Part shown: positions 7,174 through 16,463 of the stretch, one piece after another
How positions within the stretch are numbered: the stretch's first letter is position 1
How the letters are laid out: every line of letters begins with the position of its first letter
Notes under the pieces: model-generated
Seen by the model: the letters and a program-made list of their open reading frames with translations, nothing else
Told to the model about the DNA's origin: nothing
Database searches by the model: none
Made by a program: the position numbers and the translations under genes
Source of the DNA: an uncultured Prevotella sp.
GTDB taxonomy: Bacteria; Bacteroidota; Bacteroidia; Bacteroidales; Bacteroidaceae
Length of the DNA stretch: 64,000 nt
Reading direction: 5' to 3'
Assembly: GCA_905236755.1 (NCBI GenBank)
Contig: CAJOCR010000012.1
Location: forward strand, 62,001-126,000

Positions 7174-8373
7174 ATGAAAATTAAAAAATGTTTCTTTGTT
7201 GCAGCTGCTGCAATTACTCTTGCATCATGTGGAGGCAAGAGTGGTGGAATGAGTTTGGCTGATCTACAGGACAACGAGTTCGCTGTTCGCACTGTTGGTT
7301 CTTCCAATGCTGATTTCCAAACAACATATCCTGCTACAATCAAAGGTATTCAGGATGTTGATGTTCGTCCTAAAGTATCTGGATTTATCACCAAGATTTT
7401 TGTTCATGAGGGACAGCGGGTTTCTGCTGGTCAAGTAATGTTCACTATTGACAGCCAGACCTATCAGGCAACAGTTCGCCAGTGCCAGGCAACAGTAAAT
7501 ACAGCCAAGGCTCAGTTGAACACCTCTCGCCTTACCTACGAGAACAACAAGAAATTGTTTGACCAGAAGATTATCGGTCAGTATGAACTTTCTACAGCAC
7601 AGAATGCTTATGCTACAGCTCAGGCTAATTTAGCTCAGGCTCAGGCATCACTTGCTTCTGCACAAGAACAGTTGTCATGGTGCACCATAAAAGCACCAGC
7701 GTCAGGTGTTGTAGGTTCTCTACCATATAAGGTAGGAACTCTTGCAAGTGCATCAACAGCTCTAACAACAGTAAGCGACGTTTCTACCATTGAGGTTTTC
7801 TTCTCTGTAAGCGAAGCTAACATGCTTGCAATGACCAAAACATCTGGCAGTTCTGCAGCAGCCATTCAGGCATTCCCTGCATTGAAACTACAGTTGGCCG
7901 ACGGTTCTATCTACAATCATCCAGGAAAGGTAGTAAAGATGAGTGGTGTGATAGATGCCTCTACAGGTTCTTACAGTATTATTGCTCACTTCCCTAACCC
8001 AGACAAGTTATTGAAGAGTGGTGGCGCAGGACAGATTATCATTCCAAATATATCAAACAACGCCATTATCATTCCACAGGCTGCAGTTTCTACCGTTCAG
8101 GATAAATACTTTGTATATAAGGTAGGCAAAGATAACAAGGTAAAATATACAGAAATCACCGTTGACCCACAGAACGACGGCAAGAATTTCGTTGTAAAGA
8201 GCGGTCTTAACTTAGGCGATCGTTTTGTTTCTATTGGTATTACTAAGCTTTCTGACGGCATGGAGATTAAGCCTATTACAGAAGCTCAGTATCAGCAGAA
8301 ACTCAAGAAAGCTGAAGAACTTGCCAAGAGTCAAGCTACCGCAGCTGGTTTTGCAGGTGCAATGAAGAAATAA
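7174..8373 (+). CDS. RND efflux periplasmic adaptor (membrane fusion) subunit
   Basis: A 399-residue AcrA/MexA-type lipoprotein that links an inner-membrane RND pump to an outer-membrane channel. The start at 7174 gives the signal MKIKKCFFVAAAAITLASC with lipidated Cys19; the frame is open to 7051 but that extension is AT-rich leader. The split biotinyl/lipoyl halves are visible (VRPKVSGFITKIFVHEGQRV and later KAPASGVVGSLPYKVGTL) with an Ala/Gln-rich alpha-hairpin between them (AQANLAQAQASLASAQEQL), then beta-barrel and membrane-proximal segments. It is the first gene of a three-gene efflux operon. A -7-like TAAATTTG lies at 7076-7083. Confidence 0.95.
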   Translation: MKIKKCFFVAAAAITLASCGGKSGGMSLADLQDNEFAVRTVGSSNADFQTTYPATIKGIQDVDVRPKVSGFITKIFVHEGQRVSAGQVMFTIDSQTYQATVRQCQATVNTAKAQLNTSRLTYENNKKLFDQKIIGQYELSTAQNAYATAQANLAQAQASLASAQEQLSWCTIKAPASGVVGSLPYKVGTLASASTALTTVSDVSTIEVFFSVSEANMLAMTKTSGSSAAAIQAFPALKLQLADGSIYNHPGKVVKMSGVIDASTGSYSIIAHFPNPDKLLKSGGAGQIIIPNISNNAIIIPQAAVSTVQDKYFVYKVGKDNKVKYTEITVDPQNDGKNFVVKSGLNLGDRFVSIGITKLSDGMEIKPITEAQYQQKLKKAEELAKSQATAAGFAGAMKK

Positions 8374-8386
8374 TTTTCTATAAAAT

Positions 8387-8448
8387 CTAGAATTACTAGA
8401 AGCTTTAAAAAGAGCTATAAACACTAGAAATACTAGAATATCTAGAAC
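8387..8448 (+). repeat. CTAGAA short repeats between efflux adaptor and pump genes
   Basis: The hexamer CTAGAA occurs five times. Three copies at the end follow a strict 9-bp period (CTAGAAATA, CTAGAATAT, CTAGAAC) and two occur at the start, separated by the small inverted repeat AGCTTT-AAAA-AGAGCT. CTAG is itself palindromic, so the array has partial dyad symmetry. No function is known. Confidence 0.75.
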
Positions 8449-8466
8449 AATTAAATTAAGAAAACA

Positions 8467-11400
8467 ATGTCATTTTCAAATTTTATAAAACGCCCGGTAC
8501 TATCTACGGTGGTTTCCATCCTCTTCGTGTTGCTGGGTACAATCGGACTGATATCACTGCCTATTGAGCAGTATCCAGATATCGCTCCACCAACCATTGT
8601 TGTGAGCACTACATATCAGGGTGCTGACGCACAGACTGTGGTTAATTCTGTGATTACTCCTCTTGAAGAGAGTATCAATGGTGTGGAGAACATGACTTAC
8701 ATGACTTCAACAGCTACCAATAGCGGTTCTGCAATGATCACTGTTTATTTCAAGCAGGGTGCCGACCCAGATATGGCTGCTGTCAATGTACAGAACCGTG
8801 TATCTAAGGCACAAGCTCTTCTTCCTGCCGAGGTAACACGTGTTGGTGTGTCTGTTTCAAAGCGTCAGAACTCGAACGTCATAATGTATTCTATTACCAC
8901 GAAAGATGGACGTTATGATGGAAAGTTCCTCACCAACTACAACAATATTAACATTGTTCCACAGCTGAAACGTATCAATGGAGTTGGTGATGTGCAATGT
9001 CCTTCTATGTCTGACTATTCTATGCGCATCTGGCTCAAGCCTGAAAAAATGAAACAGTATGGTCTTGTACCTTCTGATATCACAGGTGCCCTCTCAGAGC
9101 AAAACATCGAGGCTGCCCCTGGTACTTTCGGTCAGGAAACAGATGTTGCCTTTGAATATACACTTCGCTACAAAGGTCGTTTGAAGACACCAGAGGAGTA
9201 TGAAAATATTATTATTCAAAGTAAAACAGACGGTCAAACCCTTTATCTCAAAGACGTAGCAAAGATTGAGCAAGGACAGCTCATGTATAACGTTTTCCTT
9301 AAAAACAATGGTCAGGATGCTGTTATGGGTATGGTTAACCAAATTGCTGGTTCTAATGCAACCCAGATTGCTACCGATGTTAAGAAATCGCTTGAAGAGG
9401 CACAGAAGTCAATGCCCCCTGGCATGGAGGTAAAGATTCTACAGGATGTTACCGAGTTCCTTTTTGCTTCTATTGAAGAAGTAATCATGACTCTTGTTAT
9501 CACTCTCCTGCTGGTGTTCCTTGTAGTATATATCTTCTTGCAGGATTTCCGTTCTACCCTCATCCCTATGATTGCCGTTCCTGTTGCATTGATAGGTACA
9601 TTCTTCTTCCTTTGGGTGTTCGGATTCACAGTGAACTTGTTAACCCTTTCTGCATTGTTGTTAGCTATAGCCATTGTGGTTGATGATGCCATTGTGGTTG
9701 TGGAAGCTGTTCATGCAAAACTTGACCAAGGCTACGACAGTGCCCTCACAGCTTCTATTGATGCTATGAACGAAATCAGCTCGGCTATTATCTCTATCAC
9801 ATTGGTAATGGCATCAGTGTTCGTTCCTGTATCATTCATGGGTGGAACATCTGGTACATTCTATCGTGAGTTTGGTGTTACTATGGCTGTATCTATTGTT
9901 ATTTCAGCAGTCAACGCACTAACACTCTCTCCTGCTCTTTGTGCTATTTTCCTAAAGCCACACAACAAAGATGCACATGAAGCTAAGAGTTCTACTTTCA
10001 TTTCACGTTTCCACGATGCCTTCAACCGTCAATTTGAGAAGATTACCAACAAATACAAGAAAGGTGTTGAACGTGTCATAAATCATAAGATTATTGCATC
10101 TATAGCTGTTATTGTTAGTGTAGTTATACTTGCAGTATCAATGGCTCTCACCTCAACAGGACTTGTTCCTAATGAGGACACAGGAACCCTCTTCGTTATG
10201 ATTTCTGCAGCACCAGGTACAGGTCAGGAACGTACACAAGAAATTACAGAACAAGTTGATAAAATGCTTGCCAACAACCCTGCAATTCAATATCGCCAGC
10301 AAATTGTTGGTTACAACTTCATGGCAGGTCAAGGTTCAGATCAGGCTACATTCGTTATCAAGTTGAAACCTTTTGAAGAGCGTTCAAATGGCTTCATTGA
10401 CAAGATTATCAACACCTTTAAAGGTGACCCTCTCCGCTGGTTTGTAAATCCTAAAGAGGCTAACATGGTGCTTGGTATGATATACAAGCAGACTGCTAAC
10501 ATCAAAGATGCCCAGATTCTTGCTTTCGGTCCTCCAATGATTCCAGGTTTCTCATTGAGTAACGCTGTTACCATGACCCTTGAGGATAAAACAGGTGGTG
10601 ACCTCAATAAGTTCTTCCAGATTACCCAGGATTACCTCAAAGAACTCAACAAGCGTCCTGAGATTCAGCAAGCTATGACATCATACGACCCTAACTATCC
10701 ACAGTATATGGTTGATGTTGACGTTGCAAAGGCAAAACAGGCAGGCACATCACCTGCAGCTGTTCTCGCTGTTCTTCAAGGCTACTATGGTGGTATGTAT
10801 GCCTCTAACTACAATGCATACGGTAAGCTCTTCCGTGTGATGATTCAGGCCGACGCACAAAGTCGTATGCGTCCAGAGGACATGAGTAACATCTATGTTC
10901 GTCTGAATAACGGTCAGATGGCACCTGTTTCCGAGTTTGTTACTCTGAAGCGTATGTATGGTCCATCGAACATTGCACGTTTCAACCTCTTCACCTCTAT
11001 CAACCTCAATGTAACTCCAACAGGAACAACAGGTGAAGCATTGAAAGCTATTGAAGAAGTGGCAAAAGAGAATCTGCCTACAGGCTATGGTTATGAGTAT
11101 TCTGGTCTTACCCGTTCTGAGGCTGAGTCAAGTAACTCTACAGCTATGATTTTCGCATTGTGCTTGGTATTCGTTTACTTAATTCTTTCTGCACAGTATG
11201 AATCATATATCTTGCCACTCTCTGTAATTTTGTCTATACCGTTCGGTCTTGCTGGAGCGTTCATCTTCACAAATCTCTTCGGCCATTCCAACGATATCTA
11301 TATGCAGATTTCACTCATCATGCTTATCGGTCTGTTGGCAAAGAATGCCATCCTTATCGTACAGTTCGCCCTTGAGCGTCGTCAAACAGGTATGGCCTTG

Positions 11401-11727
11401 AAATATTCAGCCATCCTGGGTGCCGCAGCCCGTCTGCGTCCTATCCTGATGACCTCTTTGGCTATGATTATCGGTCTGCTCCCATTGATGTTTGCATCTG
11501 GTGTTGGTAAGAATGGTAACCAAACCCTTGGTGCTGCTGCTGTTGGCGGTATGCTCATTGGTACTCTCTGTCAGATTTTCGTAGTACCAGCCCTCTTCGT
11601 TGCATTCCAATGGCTGCAGGAGAAGATTTCTCCTCTCAAGTTTGATGATGAAGAAAATGAGGAAGCTGCTGCCGAGTTGGCGCAGTATGCTCATGCAAAG
11701 AAACTGGCAAATAATAAAGATCAGTAA
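8467..11727 (+). CDS. RND multidrug efflux transporter, HAE1 (AcrB-like) inner-membrane pump
   Basis: A 1086-residue protein of normal length for hydrophobe/amphiphile RND pumps. The N-terminus FSNFIKRPVLSTVVSILFVL is typical of TM1, followed by a large periplasmic loop, TM2-TM6, a second periplasmic loop and TM7-TM12. TM4 carries the proton-relay pair Asp406-Asp407 in AIVVDDAIVVVEAVH, and TM10 has the conserved Lys in LLAKNAILIVQFA. It exports drugs, bile salts or similar amphiphiles using proton-motive force. It lies between its adaptor and outer-membrane partner, 93 nt after the first and 3 nt before the second, so it is part of one transcript. The substrate cannot be predicted. Confidence 0.97.
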   Translation: MSFSNFIKRPVLSTVVSILFVLLGTIGLISLPIEQYPDIAPPTIVVSTTYQGADAQTVVNSVITPLEESINGVENMTYMTSTATNSGSAMITVYFKQGADPDMAAVNVQNRVSKAQALLPAEVTRVGVSVSKRQNSNVIMYSITTKDGRYDGKFLTNYNNINIVPQLKRINGVGDVQCPSMSDYSMRIWLKPEKMKQYGLVPSDITGALSEQNIEAAPGTFGQETDVAFEYTLRYKGRLKTPEEYENIIIQSKTDGQTLYLKDVAKIEQGQLMYNVFLKNNGQDAVMGMVNQIAGSNATQIATDVKKSLEEAQKSMPPGMEVKILQDVTEFLFASIEEVIMTLVITLLLVFLVVYIFLQDFRSTLIPMIAVPVALIGTFFFLWVFGFTVNLLTLSALLLAIAIVVDDAIVVVEAVHAKLDQGYDSALTASIDAMNEISSAIISITLVMASVFVPVSFMGGTSGTFYREFGVTMAVSIVISAVNALTLSPALCAIFLKPHNKDAHEAKSSTFISRFHDAFNRQFEKITNKYKKGVERVINHKIIASIAVIVSVVILAVSMALTSTGLVPNEDTGTLFVMISAAPGTGQERTQEITEQVDKMLANNPAIQYRQQIVGYNFMAGQGSDQATFVIKLKPFEERSNGFIDKIINTFKGDPLRWFVNPKEANMVLGMIYKQTANIKDAQILAFGPPMIPGFSLSNAVTMTLEDKTGGDLNKFFQITQDYLKELNKRPEIQQAMTSYDPNYPQYMVDVDVAKAKQAGTSPAAVLAVLQGYYGGMYASNYNAYGKLFRVMIQADAQSRMRPEDMSNIYVRLNNGQMAPVSEFVTLKRMYGPSNIARFNLFTSINLNVTPTGTTGEALKAIEEVAKENLPTGYGYEYSGLTRSEAESSNSTAMIFALCLVFVYLILSAQYESYILPLSVILSIPFGLAGAFIFTNLFGHSNDIYMQISLIMLIGLLAKNAILIVQFALERRQTGMALKYSAILGAAARLRPILMTSLAMIIGLLPLMFASGVGKNGNQTLGAAAVGGMLIGTLCQIFVVPALFVAFQWLQEKISPLKFDDEENEEAAAELAQYAHAKKLANNKDQ

Positions 11728-11730
11728 GAA

Positions 11731-13110
11731 ATGAAGATTAAAAGTATAATTATAGTAGGTCTTGCAGCAACGGCTCTCACCGGCTGCAAGAGCCTCTACG
11801 GAAAATATGAACGACCAGAGGTGAATACCGCTGGTATTGTTCGCAACCCTATTGGTGAAGGAAGTCTTGCCGAGAGCGACACCACCAATTTCGGAAATCT
11901 TCCATGGCGTCAGCTTTTCACCGACCCACAGTTGCAGACTATTATAGAGCACGCTTTAGCAAACAATACCGACTTACTTAATGCAGCTCTTAATGTTGAC
12001 ATAGCTGAGGCTCAACTCAAGGCCGCAAAGTTGTCTTTCCTTCCTCAGTTTGCATTTACCCCTCAGGGAACAATCACACGTTTCAACGAGGCAACAATAA
12101 AGAGCTACAGCATTCCAGTAACTGCAAGTTGGAATGTACCACTCTTCGGTGGATTAACAGCTGCTAAGCGTTCTGCTCAAATGGCACTCATCCAGAGCAA
12201 AGACTATCAGATTGGTGTACAAACAGCGTTGATAGCACACGTAGCCAATCTATACTACACCCTGTTGATGCTCGATCGTCAGCTCGAGATAGTTAACGAT
12301 ATGGAACAGCTAACCAAGGAAACATGGGAAATTATGAAAGTACAGCACGAGAGTGTACGTGGTGTACGTTCTACAGCTGTTCAGAGTGCTGAGTCAAACT
12401 ATTACAGTATCCTCGTTAAGAAGGCTGACCTTAATCGCCAGATTCGCGAAAGCGAGAATGCACTTAGCTTGCTTATGGCAGAACCAGCCCAAGCTATTGC
12501 TCGTGGCAAGATTGATGCACAAAACCTACCAAGTCAGTTTGCTACAGGTGTAGCTATAGACCTTTTGCGTAATCGAGCAGATATTCATGCCAACGAGATG
12601 GCCCTTGCAAAGTGTTTCTATGGTATAGAAACTGCACGTTCTAAGTTCTATCCAAACATCACCATCTCTGGTACAGGCGGATTTACCAATAATCAAGGTT
12701 CAATAAATCCAGGAAAGTGGTTATGGCAAGCAGTAGGTTCTCTCACCCAGCCTATCTTCAAGAACGGACAGCTAATAGCTGGTCTTCGTGTAGCAAAAGA
12801 TCAGTATCAGCAAGCCTATAACACTTGGCAAAACAGCATTCTCAAAGCAGGTAACGAGGTAAGCAACGCCCTTGTTCAGTATAATACAAGTGCCGAAAAG
12901 AGTGCTATCGAAGAAAAGCAAATTGCTGTTCTCAAGCAGAACGTAGAAGACACACGCGCCCTCATGGCAAGTGCAGGAAGCACATACCTTGAGGTTATCA
13001 CTGCACAAAGCTCATTGCTCAATGCTGAGATTTCAAAGGTGTCTGACGATTTCTCTAAGATGCAAGCTGTAGTAAACCTCTATCAGGCTTTAGGCGGAGG
13101 AGCGAAATAG
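11731..13110 (+). CDS. Outer-membrane efflux channel lipoprotein (NodT/OprM family)
   Basis: A 459-residue TolC-family outer-membrane factor. The signal peptide ends LAATALTGCKS with lipidated Cys19. Two internally similar halves carry the coiled alpha-barrel helices (for example LNAALNVDIAEAQLKAAKLS and SNALVQYNTSAEKSAIEEKQ) and the conserved NRADIHANEMALA region typical of NodT-type channels. It completes the tripartite pump with the two preceding genes; the start codon is only 3 nt after the pump's stop. No terminator follows directly; the spacer holds dispersed repeats. Confidence 0.95.
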   Translation: MKIKSIIIVGLAATALTGCKSLYGKYERPEVNTAGIVRNPIGEGSLAESDTTNFGNLPWRQLFTDPQLQTIIEHALANNTDLLNAALNVDIAEAQLKAAKLSFLPQFAFTPQGTITRFNEATIKSYSIPVTASWNVPLFGGLTAAKRSAQMALIQSKDYQIGVQTALIAHVANLYYTLLMLDRQLEIVNDMEQLTKETWEIMKVQHESVRGVRSTAVQSAESNYYSILVKKADLNRQIRESENALSLLMAEPAQAIARGKIDAQNLPSQFATGVAIDLLRNRADIHANEMALAKCFYGIETARSKFYPNITISGTGGFTNNQGSINPGKWLWQAVGSLTQPIFKNGQLIAGLRVAKDQYQQAYNTWQNSILKAGNEVSNALVQYNTSAEKSAIEEKQIAVLKQNVEDTRALMASAGSTYLEVITAQSSLLNAEISKVSDDFSKMQAVVNLYQALGGGAK

Positions 13111-13160
13111 TTAGGAGTTACGAGTTAGGAATTAGGAGTTATGAGTTATGAATTACGAAT
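13111..13160 (+). repeat. AGTTAGG-type 7-bp repeat tract
   Basis: A degenerate tract of TTAGGAGTTA-like words runs from the efflux operon stop to the neighbouring dispersed hairpin element. Similar tracts occur at about 15990-16014 and 50686-50728, and inverted at 33308-33376. Confidence 0.7.
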
Positions 13161-13163
13161 TTT

Positions 13164-13236
13164 GAACCGAAGGTCATCGACTAAGTGCTTGCTGTCGGCT
13201 TGCCGGTGCATACGAACAAACGAGGGAAGTAACGAA
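13164..13236 (+). repeat. Dispersed hairpin element, copy A
   Basis: It begins GAACCGAAGGTCATCGACTA and continues with GTGCTTGCTGTCGGCTTGCC, GGTGCATACG and AACGAGGGAAGTAACG. The core folds as an inner stem CGGC-TT-GCCG, with TGC pairing GCA outside. Copies B, C and D lie at 33061, 33131 and 37491. Confidence 0.8.
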
Positions 13237-13263
13237 TAACTCCTGACATAAAACGTTAAAGAT

Positions 13264-14043
13264 ATGAATAATATTAGCGATAAAGCAGTTGTTTCTCCCA
13301 ATGCAAAAATTGGCAACAACGTAGAGATATATCCTTTCGTTTATATTGAGGACAATGTAGAGATTGGTGATAACTGTGTTATCTATCCATTCGTAAGCAT
13401 CCTCAATGGAACAAAGATGGGTTCCGGAAACAAGGTTCATCAGGGATCAGTTTTGGGTGCTCTGCCACAGGATTTTGATTTTACTGGCGAACAAACAGAA
13501 CTCATTATCGGCAACGATAACATCATTCGAGAAAATGTAGTTATCAACCGTGCCACCCATACAGGCGGAAAGACAGTTATTGGCAATGCCAACTTCCTTA
13601 TGGAGGGTGCACATATCAGTCACGACACAAAAGTTGGCAACAACTGTGTATTTGGCTATGGTACAAAGATAGCAGGTGACTGCGATATTGCCGATGGCGT
13701 AATCTTCAGTTCATCAGTAATTGAAAATGCTAAAACACGTGTTGGTAAGGGTGCAATGATCCAGGCTGGAACAACATTCTCTAAAGATGTTCCACCATTC
13801 ATTATTGCTGGTGGTCACCCACTGCACTATAAGAGCCCTAATAAAACTATGATGACAGCTAACAATGTTGACGAGAAGGTACAGAAACATGTTGCAAATG
13901 CCTACCGACTGGTTTTCCACGGTCAAACAAGCGTATTCGATGCATGTTTGCAGATTAAGGATCAGGTGCCAGATGGTAAAGAAATTCGCATCATCATCGG
14001 CTTTCTCAAATCAACAAAAGCAGGTATTATAGGAAAGATGTAA
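13264..14043 (+). CDS. lpxA: Acyl-ACP--UDP-N-acetylglucosamine O-acyltransferase (LpxA-type)
   Basis: A 259-residue left-handed beta-helix protein with many hexapeptide repeats (PNAKIGNNVEIYPFVYIEDN, IGNDNIIRENVVINRATHTG) and a helical C-terminus. It matches LpxA, which acylates UDP-GlcNAc in the first step of lipid A synthesis in the cytoplasm. The presumed catalytic His lies in LMEGAHISHDTKVGNNC. It differs from textbook LpxA in the segment after the active site (SSSVIENAKTRVGKGAMIQA instead of a VHQF-type stretch), and it is not beside lpxD or lpxC-fabZ as is usual in Bacteroidales, so it may be a second, divergent copy. Confidence 0.82.
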   Translation: MNNISDKAVVSPNAKIGNNVEIYPFVYIEDNVEIGDNCVIYPFVSILNGTKMGSGNKVHQGSVLGALPQDFDFTGEQTELIIGNDNIIRENVVINRATHTGGKTVIGNANFLMEGAHISHDTKVGNNCVFGYGTKIAGDCDIADGVIFSSSVIENAKTRVGKGAMIQAGTTFSKDVPPFIIAGGHPLHYKSPNKTMMTANNVDEKVQKHVANAYRLVFHGQTSVFDACLQIKDQVPDGKEIRIIIGFLKSTKAGIIGKM

Positions 14044-14086
14044 AAAATACATATCATACCTATACATTTTTTTACTATGTATAATT

Positions 14087-14125
14087 AAGGGGAACTAACC
14101 GTGAGGCTCGTTCCCCCTTTTTTTT
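14087..14125. terminator. Bidirectional terminator between lpxA-like and radical SAM genes
   Basis: AAGGGGAAC pairs with GTTCCCCCTT across a 14-nt loop and ends in eight T. The convergent radical SAM gene ends inside the T-run. Confidence 0.75.
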
Positions 14126-14906
14126 AGTATGATGCAGTACAAGGGATACCAAGAGCAATAACCCTATCTCGTATGGCATCAAGCTCTTCACGAGTAGCCT
14201 TCTCAAGATTATGGTCGGGCGTTTCTCTATCAATAGTATATACCATAACTTCTTGTGGGGCTATGTCCTTTACAGCTTCAAGCCAAGGACCAACATATTC
14301 CTCGCCTGTATTATCAACACTATATCCTTCACTATCTGTTCCTTTCATGAACATAGACTGAATGATAACATGTCCGTTGAAAGCCTTTAGCTGACCAATG
14401 ATACGGTTTACATCATAGAAAGGACTTACAGGACGGTCAACACGAGCGATATACTCATTGTCAACAGTATCTATCTTCAGTATGTTATTGTCAACAAGCA
14501 TAAGAGCATTAAACACATCTTGCTTATTGGTAAAAGTACTATTGCTAAGAACACTAACCTTAGCCTTAGGACAATACTTATTGCGCAACTTTATTGTGTC
14601 ATTGATGATACCTGCAAACTCAGGATGTGCCGTAGGCTCTCCATTGCCTGCAAACGTAAGAACATCAGGCAATGCTCCTTCATTCTGCATTTCCTTTAGT
14701 TTCTCTTCCAAATACAATGCCACTTCTTGACGAGAAGGACGCTTCTTATGTGGAATATGATCTTTGTTAAAACCACACTCACAATAAATGCAGTCGAAAG
14801 TACATACCTTGCCGTCTGAAGGCATAAGATTTATGCCCAAGCTAATTCCTAATCTACGACTATGAATAGGACCAAATATTGGTGATGGATAAATAACTGT
14901 GCTCAT
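14124..14906 (-). CDS. Radical SAM protein (COG0731-like Fe-S oxidoreductase)
   Basis: A 260-residue radical SAM enzyme. The cluster-binding motif is CTFDCIYCECG, the CX3CX2C signature, preceded by SRRLGISLGINLMPSDGKVC, a combination typical of the COG0731 group. A glycine-rich SAM-binding stretch FAGNGEPTAHPEF follows. The start at 14906 is chosen because an upstream extension (to 14966) is AT-rich and contains a -7-like element at 14915-14922. That places the promoter only about 9 nt from the start codon, suggesting a very short leader. Substrate unknown; no partner gene is adjacent. Confidence 0.88.
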   Translation of the reverse strand: MSTVIYPSPIFGPIHSRRLGISLGINLMPSDGKVCTFDCIYCECGFNKDHIPHKKRPSRQEVALYLEEKLKEMQNEGALPDVLTFAGNGEPTAHPEFAGIINDTIKLRNKYCPKAKVSVLSNSTFTNKQDVFNALMLVDNNILKIDTVDNEYIARVDRPVSPFYDVNRIIGQLKAFNGHVIIQSMFMKGTDSEGYSVDNTGEEYVGPWLEAVKDIAPQEVMVYTIDRETPDHNLEKATREELDAIRDRVIALGIPCTASY

Positions 14907-14914
14907 ATATTTGA

Positions 14915-14922
14915 CAAAGGTA
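14915..14922 (-). promoter_or_regulatory. -7 element close to radical SAM start codon
   Basis: Minus-strand TACCTTTG fits TAnnTTTG and ends 8 nt before the ATG, implying an almost leaderless transcript. No convincing TTTG is found 19-21 nt upstream. Confidence 0.45.
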
Positions 14923-15069
14923 TATAATAATTTGGAATTACATATAATGAATTTTAAATTAAACATTCATCATTAGGAATAATTACACTTTACACACTCA
15001 AAATCAGTAATTAACATTTTCTTTCCGTTAATAGTAGTTAATCATCTCCATAAGTTACTGTTTTTTTAT

Positions 15070-15077
15070 TACTTTTG
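15070..15077 (+). promoter_or_regulatory. Probable -7 element of ftsX
   Basis: TACTTTTG matches TAnnTTTG, 32 nt before the ftsX ATG. The -33 box is not clear. Confidence 0.45.
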
Positions 15078-15109
15078 CAACAAATTTGGTGTAATATTGC
15101 CTTTTTGAA

Positions 15110-15988
15110 ATGAGAAAGAAACAAAATAAATGTGGCAATCGTCATGGATTGCAACATGTTACTCTATGTATAAGCACTGCTATGGTGCTGATTTTATTAG
15201 GTATGGTAGTGTTCTCGGTGCTTGCATCGCGTAACATGTCGGATTACGTAAAAGAGAACCTTGTAGTTACGATGATGTTGCAGGACGACATGACCAAACC
15301 AGAAGCCCAACAGTTATGTACAAAGCTTAAGAACCGTCCTTATATAAACACCATTAACTTCATCAGTAAGGAGCAGGCTTTGAAAGAACAGACAAAGGCT
15401 TTAGGCACAAACCCAGCAGAGTTTATTGGCGACAATCCATATATGGCTTCTATTGAACTGCAGATGAAGGCAGACTACGCCAATAACGACTCTCTAAAGA
15501 TTATTTCAGCAGAATTACAACGTTTTCCTAAGGTAGGTGAAGTATCATATCAGCAAGACCTTATGGAAAGTGTTAACGATAACCTTAACAAGGTTAACGT
15601 AGTGTTGCTTATTCTTGCAGCTCTACTCACCTTTGTATCATTCTCCCTCATCAACAATACAGTTAGACTGGGAGTGTATGCTCGTCGCTTCGACATTCAC
15701 ACTATGAAACTCGTAGGCGCATCATGGGGCTTTATCCGTAAGCCTTTTGTTACTCGCGCCATCTTCATTGGTTTTATTGCAGCCATCATTGCTTTAGCCG
15801 TTCTCGCAGGAGGCGTATATGCTCTATACAACTATGAGCCAGGCATCCTCACCATCGTTAGATGGGAGGTAATGGCCATCACAGGAGCATCAGTATTTCT
15901 CTTTGGACTTATAATAACAGCTATATGTTCAAACATATCTGTTAATAAGTTCCTGAGAATGAAAGCAGGAGACCTGTATAAGATTTAG
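15110..15988 (+). CDS. ftsX: Cell division protein FtsX (ABC transporter permease-like)
   Basis: A 292-residue four-TM protein of the FtsX family, which with FtsE controls septal cell-wall hydrolases. TM1 (about 22-42) is followed by a periplasmic domain with the conserved INFISKEQALKEQTKALG, a second TM VVLLILAALLTFVSFSLINN, the cytoplasmic stretch RRFDIHTMKLVGASWGFIRKP typical of FtsX, and TM3-TM4. No ftsE lies beside it, as is usual in Bacteroidales. It is probably the first gene of a long plus-strand cluster, with a 205-nt repeat-containing gap before the next gene. Confidence 0.93.
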   Translation: MRKKQNKCGNRHGLQHVTLCISTAMVLILLGMVVFSVLASRNMSDYVKENLVVTMMLQDDMTKPEAQQLCTKLKNRPYINTINFISKEQALKEQTKALGTNPAEFIGDNPYMASIELQMKADYANNDSLKIISAELQRFPKVGEVSYQQDLMESVNDNLNKVNVVLLILAALLTFVSFSLINNTVRLGVYARRFDIHTMKLVGASWGFIRKPFVTRAIFIGFIAAIIALAVLAGGVYALYNYEPGILTIVRWEVMAITGASVFLFGLIITAICSNISVNKFLRMKAGDLYKI

Positions 15989-16193
15989 GAGATAGAAGTT
16001 AGGAGTTAGGAGTTGACGCATTGCTAACAATGCTAATGCATAAAGAATAGTGAATATTGAATAATATTTTCATCTTTCATTATTTCCACCTTTCAATATT
16101 ACACATTCAAAATTTATAAATGAATAACTCTTAATCGGCGAAGCCCACCAACTCAACATTCAAAATTCCACATTCGAAATTAATATTACTATC
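15989..16193. other. Repeat-containing spacer after ftsX
   Basis: It holds an AGTTAGG tract (15990-16014), a small hairpin GCATTG-CTAA-CAATGC at 16018-16033, and words such as CAACATTCAAAATT and TAATCGGCGAAGCC that recur in other spacers of the window. No gene is seen. Confidence 0.6.
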
Positions 16194-16463
16194 ATGGATA
16201 AGAAAAATTTAGCTTTCGACAAAGTAAATTTCATTCTTCTGGCAATAGGATTTGCCGTTGTTATTTTAGGATTCATACTTATGGCAGGAGGCGGAACAGA
16301 TGGTTCAGCTTTCAACCCTGACATTTTCTCTGCCTTGCACATCAAGGTGGCTCCAGTAGTATGCTTCTGTGGTTTCATCTCAATGATATATGCTATCGTT
16401 CGTAAACCAAAAGACACAGACAACGCCAATACACAGAATAACGAAGAGGAGGCTGCCGAATAA
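16194..16463 (+). CDS. DUF3098 family small membrane protein
   Basis: An 89-residue protein with two transmembrane segments (about 12-32 and 51-68) and an acidic, Asn/Glu-rich cytoplasmic tail. The pattern [20 protein letters not shown], then [20 protein letters not shown], matches the Bacteroidetes family DUF3098, commonly found between ftsX and uppP as here. Function unknown. Its stop codon overlaps the ATG of the next gene, so the two are translationally coupled. Confidence 0.9.
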   Translation: MDKKNLAFDKVNFILLAIGFAVVILGFILMAGGGTDGSAFNPDIFSALHIKVAPVVCFCGFISMIYAIVRKPKDTDNANTQNNEEEAAE

